A stretch of DNA of 12,219 bases from an uncultured Prevotella sp. (GTDB lineage Bacteria > Bacteroidota > Bacteroidia > Bacteroidales > Bacteroidaceae): the NCBI GenBank assembly GCA_900552675.1, contig USAI01000074.1, positions 1 through 12,219 on the forward strand, in the 5' to 3' direction. The notes beneath the pieces are model-generated. The model saw only the letters and a list, made by a program, of their open reading frames with translations. It was not told the origin of the DNA and did not search any database. The translations under genes were made by a program, and so were the position numbers. Below are positions 7,163 to 12,219 of the stretch, in pieces (the first letter of the stretch is position 1; the number at the start of each line of letters is the position of its first letter).

Positions 7163-7852
7163 CTATGCATCAAAATAATAGCCAAAGCCTAAGCGGGTGA
7201 CGATGCACTTTGAGAAGCGACCAATCTTTTTGCGTAGACGTGTGATGTTGACGTCGACGGTGCGGTCGAGCACCATAACATCGCGTGGCCATACACGATC
7301 AATGAGTTCTTGGCGTGAGAACACGCGGCCCCGTTCGCCAATGAGCAGATGCAACAGCTCAAACTCGGTTTTGGTGAAGGGCACATCTTCGCCATCAATG
7401 TTTACGGTCTTTTTGTCGAGGTTCAGCTCAATGCCTTGATAGCTCAGCACGTGGGGCTCGGCGGCGGCGCTGTCGGTAGTGGTGCGACGCAGCACGGCGC
7501 GCACGCGCACCATGACCTCACGTATAGAGAAGGGCTTCGAGATATAGTCGTCGGCACCCAGGTTGAAGCCTGTTACGGTATCGTTCTCAGTGTCGCGAGC
7601 TGTCAGGAAGATGATGGGCACGTGAGCCGTTTCGGGGTTCTCTTTTAACTTGCGTGCCAAGGCGAAGCCCGACATTCCGCCCATCATTACGTCGAGCAGC
7701 AAGAGGTTATACGATGCGATATTGAGGGTGAGGGCTTCTTCGGCCGAGGCAGCCGTGGTAACGTTGTAACCTTCGGTTTCGAGGTTAAACTTCAAAATCT
7801 CGGTAAGGTCGGTTTCATCGTCTACCACCAAAATGTTGTATTGTACGTCCAT
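7163..7852 (-). CDS. OmpR/PhoB-family response regulator
   Basis: A 229-residue cytosolic transcription regulator. The receiver domain (1-122) has the acidic pair Asp11/Asp12, phospho-acceptor Asp54 (LLLDVMMGGMSG), Thr84 (FLTA) and Lys106 (SKPFS). A winged-helix DNA-binding domain (about 130-229) carries TEFELLHLL, RGRVFSRQELI and TVDVNITRLRKKI, the usual PhoB-type signatures. It is the partner of the histidine kinase immediately downstream. Its promoter has a good -7 element but, instead of a -33 box, three TTAC-type repeats spaced 11 bp apart, the geometry this family binds, which suggests autoregulation. The target stimulus (phosphate, envelope stress or another) cannot be told from sequence. 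Confidence 0.96.
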   Translation of the reverse strand: MDVQYNILVVDDETDLTEILKFNLETEGYNVTTAASAEEALTLNIASYNLLLLDVMMGGMSGFALARKLKENPETAHVPIIFLTARDTENDTVTGFNLGADDYISKPFSIREVMVRVRAVLRRTTTDSAAAEPHVLSYQGIELNLDKKTVNIDGEDVPFTKTEFELLHLLIGERGRVFSRQELIDRVWPRDVMVLDRTVDVNITRLRKKIGRFSKCIVTRLGFGYYFDA

Positions 7853-7904
7853 AACAGTTTTTCCTTTCTTTTCTTAATAATCGTTTATTTCTCAATACCG
7901 ATGG

Positions 7905-7960
7905 CAAAGTTACACGACCTATTATTCACACCTTTTACAATGAGGTTACAATTTTGTTAC
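7905..7960 (-). promoter_or_regulatory. Promoter and probable regulator-binding direct repeats of the two-component operon
   Basis: On the minus strand TAACTTTG (7912-7905) matches TAnnTTTG exactly, placing the start near 7898 and a leader of about 45 bases. No TTTG box lies at the -33 distance. Instead GTAA motifs occur at 7960-7957, 7949-7946 and 7938-7935, exactly 11 bases apart, as in PhoB/OmpR-type operators. A missing -33 box overlapped by an activator site would fit an activator-dependent promoter. The -7 match is direct; the operator reading is inference. Confidence 0.5.
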
Positions 7961-7979
7961 GAGTAGCCGAGTTTCTATA

Positions 7980-8052
7980 TAAAAATAAGTTATTGCCTAA
8001 GCAAGTCTTTATCTATGCATAAATATGCAAAAACTTACTTAAGCAATAACTT
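7980..8052 (-). terminator. Strong hairpin terminator of the kinase/FHA operon
   Basis: Arms 7987-8006 and 8033-8052 pair over 20 bases with two G-U pairs (AAGTTATTGC core), and the loop holds an inner hairpin (GCATA-TT-TATGC). On the minus strand the stem is followed by ATTTTTATAT. It begins 6 bases after the stop codon of the FHA-like gene, so it closes that operon before the two-component promoter. Confidence 0.72.
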
Positions 8053-8058
8053 GAATAA

Positions 8059-8910
8059 TTATTTCTTATACTTGCACTTGCAGTAAGGACAATTGTCGTA
8101 ACGCGACAGCACATGATAGGGCTGCATGCCCAAGAAGTGGCGACACTCGGGGTTGGGACATTCGTATTGGTGCTGAAACTCGTTGGTAAGGCGGTCTTGT
8201 TCTTCAATGCTGTCATCGGTAAAGCGAGCGTAGAAGGCCCATACCGTAACCACGAGGCCGATGACGAAGAGCACGAGAGCGATGTTTGCGAAGGTTTCGC
8301 CAAGGTCGAGGAAGCGCAGGGCGCCGCTGAGCAAGGTGAAGATGGGTGTGAGGCCACTGAACAGCTGTAGGTTCTTTTGGCGCACACGCAAGGCTTGCTG
8401 GGCATCGTGATAGTTGTTCCAAACACGTTCTAAGGGGCGCAGGTCGTAGGTCTTTACCTCCTTTTGTGTGGGCGCTTTTGCGCCAGGCTGAGCGGCATGA
8501 GGGGCAGCGGAGGGTGCTGCTTGTTGCTGAGCCGGCGCTCCGCACACCTGAAGCAGTATTTTTGTAGCTACATCGATGATAAGGCTTAGCGCCACCTTGT
8601 AGTGGAACTTGCCCATCTCGATAATGTCGTTAACTTTTACCGCCTTCTTCATGATCTGCATACCGTTGACGAAGGTTACGTTTACGTCTTTCAGGTTTTG
8701 CACCGTCATGTTGCCCATGGCGTCGATGTTAATGAGGCAGTGTCCCTTCTGCATATCGGGTATGCAGCGGCTCACGCCATTATCTACGCTGCCAGCGTTG
8801 CCGTAGGGCGCCATATAATATTTGCCATTGATGTTAATGGCGATGAGCAAGCGCGACTGCTGTGCCTCTTTGCCCACCAGTATGGTCTTGCCGTATAGTC
8901 TGTTGTCCAT
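8059..8910 (-). CDS. FHA-like / two-span membrane / zinc-ribbon protein
   Basis: A 283-residue protein in three parts. Residues 1-110 look like a degenerate FHA domain: the strands around LINIDAMGNMTVQNL, a VTFVNG turn (78-83, compare the NGT/VNG turn of FHA) and KVNDIIEMGKFHYKV (92-106). The usual GR...S..H phosphothreonine-binding set is not clear, so binding may be altered or lost. An Ala/Pro/Gln linker (124-150) follows, then two membrane spans (about 181-200 and 208-228). The C-terminus is a zinc ribbon, C251-x4-C256 and C274-x2-C277. It lies last in the operon with the Ser/Thr kinase and LytTR genes, 53 bases after LytTR, suggesting it reads or localises kinase signalling at the membrane. 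The FHA call is moderate; membrane spans and zinc ribbon are clear. Confidence 0.7.
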   Translation of the reverse strand: MDNRLYGKTILVGKEAQQSRLLIAININGKYYMAPYGNAGSVDNGVSRCIPDMQKGHCLINIDAMGNMTVQNLKDVNVTFVNGMQIMKKAVKVNDIIEMGKFHYKVALSLIIDVATKILLQVCGAPAQQQAAPSAAPHAAQPGAKAPTQKEVKTYDLRPLERVWNNYHDAQQALRVRQKNLQLFSGLTPIFTLLSGALRFLDLGETFANIALVLFVIGLVVTVWAFYARFTDDSIEEQDRLTNEFQHQYECPNPECRHFLGMQPYHVLSRYDNCPYCKCKYKK

Positions 8911-8963
8911 ATTTTTTATTTACTTGTTTACCGCACTGAGGGGCGGCTTTCTATTCGTTTTTT

Positions 8964-9377
8964 TTATTCGTTAGCGCCTGTGGCTGTGGGTTTGTTGCCC
9001 AGAGCATCATTGACGAACGAGGTGACATACATTTCCTTTAGCTTCTTCAGCGCATCTTTTGATATGCTGATGGTGTAGGCAAACATCTCTCCGTCGCTCA
9101 GGGTGATGCATTGTTTCAGCACGTTGATGTGGTATACAAAGTCGAGGTTGACGATGTATCGCTTGCCGATGCGTGCAAACACGGCAGCCGCTTCGTGCAG
9201 GTTGTCGTTGATAAGCTTTTGCATCTGTGCCAGGTTCATGCACACGGCACCTTTTAGCTTGTTACTCAGCACAAAATTGGTATAGTTGCCTTCGGCCTCA
9301 AAATACACTATTTTAGCAATGTCTATCTTATACAGCTCGTCGCGGCTGTTGATATACAAATATTTTTTCATTGGCAT
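8964..9377 (-). CDS. Stand-alone LytTR DNA-binding protein
   Basis: A 137-residue protein made almost wholly of one LytTR domain: IVYFEAEGNYTNFVL (23-37), the LAQMQKLI helix, FARIGKRYIVNLDFVYHI (67-84) and ITLSDGEMF (91-99). LytTR domains bind DNA as beta-rich modules and usually follow a receiver domain in AgrA/LytR regulators. Here there is no receiver, so activity must be set by something else. The gene lies 15 bases after the Ser/Thr kinase stop, which makes phosphorylation by that kinase an attractive but unproven mechanism; the tail (SFVNDALGNKPTATGANE) has several Ser/Thr. Its target sites are unknown. Confidence 0.9.
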   Translation of the reverse strand: MPMKKYLYINSRDELYKIDIAKIVYFEAEGNYTNFVLSNKLKGAVCMNLAQMQKLINDNLHEAAAVFARIGKRYIVNLDFVYHINVLKQCITLSDGEMFAYTISISKDALKKLKEMYVTSFVNDALGNKPTATGANE

Positions 9378-9392
9378 ACATTCTTTTTAGTT

Positions 9393-10664
9393 TTAATACA
9401 TATATTCATCATCAACTGAGGCACACGAGTCAACGGCACACGTATCGGCTTCAGCGTCGTCATAGTACGCCACTGAGTCAGAATCAGCATATTCCGTATC
9501 TTTGCTCAGGTTTCCATCGGCAGAGCCAAATCTCCCCATTGCGAGGAATAGCACCATGGCGGCCGCTATGCACACACATAGCACAACCATAATCTGCTTC
9601 ATGGCCAACTTAGAGGTGCTGGGTGCCAACTCTTCATCGGTGGGGCTCGGTGTTGCGCTTGATGGCTGAGATGGGCGAATGGGTTGTGTGGGCTCGCTGC
9701 TCGCAGTAATGGTGTTGTCGTCAACCAGAGTGAAATCTGGGGCAGAGTAGGGTATGGTGCGGCCGTCGTCGAGGGCTTGCACAAACTCGGTTACGGTTTG
9801 GAAACGAGCGTTTCGCTGCGGAGCCATGGCGCGCTGCACGGCATTAATCATGTTCTGCTGCACACCCAATTGTTGCAAGAAGCCGAAGGGGAAACCATCG
9901 TTTAGGATAACCGAGGCATCATCGGGGCGACGACCTGTGAGCATCTTATACACGGTGGCACCGAAGGCATATACATCGATGGTGGCCTGAAACTGTTTGC
10001 CCTGTCCCATGCGGTTGGCCTGCTCAATAGGAGCATAGCCAGGAGTGCCCATGCCGATAGAGGTGCTCGACTCAGGCTCACCGTTACTGTCGTATTGCTT
10101 TGAGAGGCCAAAGTCGATGAGGTGCACCTGTCCTTGCTTGTCGAGCATGATGTTGCCCGGCTTTAGGTCAAGATGTAGCATGTGGCGCTGGTGCATATAG
10201 CTGAGCGCTTGTCCTATCTGTGCAGCTATTAGTATGGTGTCTTCGGCCGACACCCGACCTTTTGAGGCGATAAAGCTGTCGAGGCTCATGCCCTCGATAT
10301 ACTGCATAACATAATAGGTGGTGTTGTTTTCGTCAAACACATCGGTCACCTGAACAATATGAGGGTGGTGTAGCGAAGCCAGGTTTTGTGCCTCTTTGCG
10401 AAATTTGATGCGATAATTGGTAAAGATGGTGCTGCTTGAGCCTTCCACGCCATGCGTCTGCTCGTTGCGCTGGTTCACCTCGCTCATGAAAAACTCTTTG
10501 ATGGCCACCTTGATGTCGACAGCCATCTTGCCCAGCGCTCCCTCAATGGTGGTGGCGTATGATGCCAGATATGTAATGCCGAAGGAACCTTGTCCCAGCA
10601 CTTTCTCTATTCGGTATTTTCCGCCCTGCAGCGTATTGCCAGGCTGTAATGTTTTATTTGCCAT
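9393..10664 (-). CDS. Membrane-anchored eukaryotic-type Ser/Thr protein kinase
   Basis: A 423-residue PknB-like kinase. The cytoplasmic catalytic domain (about 18-300) has the glycine loop GQGSFGITYLA (24-34), ATP-binding Lys56 (VAIKEFF), catalytic loop HLDLKPGNIML (164-174; Asp166, Asn171), Asp185 of DFG, the GTPGYAPIEQ P+1/APE-like segment (206-215) and DVYAFG (230-235). The catalytic loop has Leu where RD kinases have Arg, so it is a non-RD kinase and may not need activation-loop phosphorylation. A Ser/Pro/Thr-rich linker (320-352) leads to one membrane span (357-376). The remaining 47 residues would be extracytoplasmic: very acidic, two cysteines (409, 414), and no PASTA repeats. It is the second gene of the operon, 62 bases after the Hsp70-like gene. 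No partner phosphatase is encoded in this window. Confidence 0.95.
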   Translation of the reverse strand: MANKTLQPGNTLQGGKYRIEKVLGQGSFGITYLASYATTIEGALGKMAVDIKVAIKEFFMSEVNQRNEQTHGVEGSSSTIFTNYRIKFRKEAQNLASLHHPHIVQVTDVFDENNTTYYVMQYIEGMSLDSFIASKGRVSAEDTILIAAQIGQALSYMHQRHMLHLDLKPGNIMLDKQGQVHLIDFGLSKQYDSNGEPESSTSIGMGTPGYAPIEQANRMGQGKQFQATIDVYAFGATVYKMLTGRRPDDASVILNDGFPFGFLQQLGVQQNMINAVQRAMAPQRNARFQTVTEFVQALDDGRTIPYSAPDFTLVDDNTITASSEPTQPIRPSQPSSATPSPTDEELAPSTSKLAMKQIMVVLCVCIAAAMVLFLAMGRFGSADGNLSKDTEYADSDSVAYYDDAEADTCAVDSCASVDDEYMY

Positions 10665-10726
10665 ATCGTTATGTTATTTTTTATTCTTTATTCTTTATGA
10701 TGATAGGTGTACTGTGTACGTATGTG

Positions 10727-11923
10727 TTAATTTTTTGCTTTGCGCAGATACATATATTCTACGCAGAAGCTTTGATTGGGGTTGTCGTCGTCGGTCGCAA
10801 TAATATTAATATTGCCGCGTGTGTCAATCTCTACCTTTACGGTGACGTGGGTGGGTTGACTGCCGAAGCGGCGGCGAAGGTCGAGCGGACGCATATCAGT
10901 ACTGATGCCAGCATACAGTTCGTCACATTCGGCCAGCGTGAAACTCATCTTATTGCTCAAATTAATAATAGAGAAGGCGGGCAACAGAACGTGGTCAAGA
11001 GCGATACGACTGTCGGGATGTGCCTTGCAAAGACCAAAGTCGAGGGGGAAAGCGTCGAGCAGTACATCGGGAACGGTGAGGGTGAAACCTTCGCGCTTGT
11101 GCCCGAAGAAGAGGCGCAAAGCCCCTGCTACAAACCAAAAGAAAGCAGTATTGTTGTCGATGGGAATGACGGTTTGAGCACCGTCGGCCAATTTGTCGTC
11201 GGTATCGGCTACACCACCAGGCCCTTTGTGAGCATCGTTGAAGAGACCCGACGAGGTGATTTCAAGCAAATTGTCGCGATAATCGTAGGTGCAATACATG
11301 CCGTTATACATCAGTAGCACCTCGTCGCCAGTATAGGGCACGCCAAAAGCTGTGAGGTGCTGTTGGCGTGTAACACGATAATTGCGGAAGGCAAAGGGGT
11401 AGCGGCTCAGCAGGTCGGCCACTTTGCCCAATTGGCATGTCTGACAATAGGTAATGATGTTATAGCCATCGCGCAACGTCTTCCAGTAGTCAACGAGATA
11501 GTCGCCTAAGGAGTGTGTGGCAAAGTCGGCCAATGCCAAGGCGTTGGGCAGATAAGTGGCGGGATGACCTTGCTTTAGGTCGTTGGCCAAATTATCAATC
11601 CAATACTGGTTGATGGGCTTGTAGATGCGTCCATCGTGATAAATAAGTATGGTGTTGTCTTTCGTTAGGGTGATAATAGAAATACCAAAGTGGGTGATGT
11701 CGGTAGTGGTGTGGCGCACATCAAGTTGCCCATCGCCGGTCTGCCAACGGTGTTTCACGCTAAAGAACGACGACTCGAGTTTTACACGGTCGCTATTTAA
11801 CGTGTCGGTAAATTCGCCTATCTCCGTCGTTTCGCTGTGTATATAACGCTCGTTATATCCATAAGGGCTACGAGGCGACTCGTCGGGTGAAGTGATAGGT
11901 ATAGATGGTTTCTGCTCGTTCAT
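10727..11923 (-). CDS. Protein with Hsp70 substrate-binding-like C-terminus
   Basis: A 398-residue protein without signal peptide, first gene of the Ser/Thr kinase operon. Residues about 284-391 read like the DnaK substrate-binding beta-sandwich: DVLLDAFPLDFGL matches the LLLDVTPLSLGI linker/strand signature, LDHVLLPAF the following N-T-x-I-P-T region, and THVTVKVEIDTRGNINIIAT the I-E-V-x-F-x-I-D-x-x-G-I-L-x-V-x-A strands. The preceding NNTAFFWFVAGALRLFF could correspond to the DEAVAxGAA end of the Hsp70 ATPase domain. The N-terminal 250 residues show no DLGTT-type phosphate loop that I can see, so it is either a highly diverged, inactive ATPase or an unrelated domain. The first 35 residues are Pro/Ser-rich and probably disordered. 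It may bind unfolded clients for the neighbouring kinase. Similarity was judged by eye. Confidence 0.6.
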   Translation of the reverse strand: MNEQKPSIPITSPDESPRSPYGYNERYIHSETTEIGEFTDTLNSDRVKLESSFFSVKHRWQTGDGQLDVRHTTTDITHFGISIITLTKDNTILIYHDGRIYKPINQYWIDNLANDLKQGHPATYLPNALALADFATHSLGDYLVDYWKTLRDGYNIITYCQTCQLGKVADLLSRYPFAFRNYRVTRQQHLTAFGVPYTGDEVLLMYNGMYCTYDYRDNLLEITSSGLFNDAHKGPGGVADTDDKLADGAQTVIPIDNNTAFFWFVAGALRLFFGHKREGFTLTVPDVLLDAFPLDFGLCKAHPDSRIALDHVLLPAFSIINLSNKMSFTLAECDELYAGISTDMRPLDLRRRFGSQPTHVTVKVEIDTRGNINIIATDDDNPNQSFCVEYMYLRKAKN

Positions 11924-11941
11924 GTAGTATATTATGTGCTA

Positions 11942-11973
11942 CAAAGTTACAATTTATTAACCAAAACGACAAA
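11942..11973 (-). promoter_or_regulatory. Promoter of the kinase/LytTR/FHA operon
   Basis: On the minus strand TTTG (11973-11970) and TAACTTTG (11949-11942) are separated by 20 bases, an essentially perfect Bacteroidetes -33/-7 pair. Transcription would begin about 12 bases before the ATG at 11923, giving a very short leader. Confidence 0.7.
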
Positions 11974-12013
11974 ACGATACAAGGTTTTTTATGCCTTAAG
12001 GTCACAATTTTTT

Positions 12014-12147
12014 GGCTCAGATAATATTGTTGTGTTTGTAACAATCTATTTCACGCTTCGCACGTTTTTTGCTTGAACACAAATTTTTAAGTAGGACGGG
12101 GCTTTTCTTGTTGCTGGAGGACGTGGCACGGAGACCACTGTCCTACT
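12014..12147 (-). repeat. Interspersed repeat element, copy B (inverted, internally shortened)
   Basis: Read on the minus strand this matches the element at 5285-5499. The tail (12080-12014) differs from 5434-5499 by six substitutions and one indel in 67 bases. The left arm (12147 leftward: AGTAGGACAGTGGTCTCCGT) matches copy A's left arm with several changes. The centre is much shorter, and the right arm is cut to about a dozen bases (CCCGTCCTACTT), so the long hairpin of copy A is lost here. Nothing recognisable lies in 12148-12219. Confidence 0.78.
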
Positions 12148-12219
12148 ATGGTTTTCTGTTTTGTAATTATTGCTGTTCGCTAAAACTCCAAAGAGCATAA
12201 ATATGGTTCATCCCTCAAA

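Noticed and set aside
5724..7852. Naming the two-component pair RprX/RprY or PhoR/PhoB
   Set aside because: The regulator's N-terminal sequence does not resemble what I recall of RprY, and no phosphate genes are adjacent; a name would be a guess.
10649..11317. 222-codon plus-strand frame opposite the Hsp70-like gene
   Set aside because: The minus-strand frame is longer, has a proper promoter and domain-like motifs; this one is a shadow.

Overview
The window looks like chromosomal DNA from a Bacteroidales bacterium, most likely Prevotella or a close relative. Three things point there: a BspA-type leucine-rich-repeat gene with the usual Prevotella-style C-terminal tail, repeated matches to the Bacteroidetes promoter -7 element (TAnnTTTG), and a yceD-rpmF-fabH operon. 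Genus is an inference from style, not from a search.

Left part (1-2660): an exported BspA-like surface protein gene is interrupted by one in-frame TAA inside a nearly identical 69-bp repeat array. Behind it lie an unidentified reverse-strand reading-frame fragment and a lone 5S rRNA with no 23S sequence in front. A possible 33-residue membrane peptide, a foldable stretch and a rho-independent terminator follow.

Middle part (2571-5161): a promoter drives yceD (DUF177), rpmF (ribosomal protein L32) and fabH (fatty-acid initiation), packed with 6-7 bp gaps. A terminator-like hairpin separates them from a cytidylate-kinase-like P-loop gene.

Non-coding block (5162-5723): this gap between convergent genes holds a 16-bp tandem duplication, an interspersed repeat with 34-bp inverted arms, and an array of about ten 19-bp units.

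Right part (5724-11923, all on the minus strand): two signalling units. The first in transcription order encodes a 398-residue protein whose C-terminal third resembles the DnaK/Hsp70 substrate-binding sandwich, a membrane-anchored eukaryotic-type Ser/Thr kinase, a stand-alone LytTR DNA-binding protein, and a membrane protein with an FHA-like N-terminus and a zinc-ribbon C-terminus. It ends in a strong hairpin terminator. The second unit is an OmpR/PhoB-type response regulator plus histidine kinase behind its own promoter, with three 11-bp-spaced direct repeats where a -33 box would be. A second, inverted copy of the interspersed repeat lies at 12014-12147, so the whole signalling block is bracketed by inverted copies. 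The kinase/LytTR/FHA/Hsp70-like operon is the best candidate for an undescribed system: kinase output could reach transcription through LytTR, with FHA as phospho-reader and the Hsp70-like protein as client sensor. That wiring is inference.
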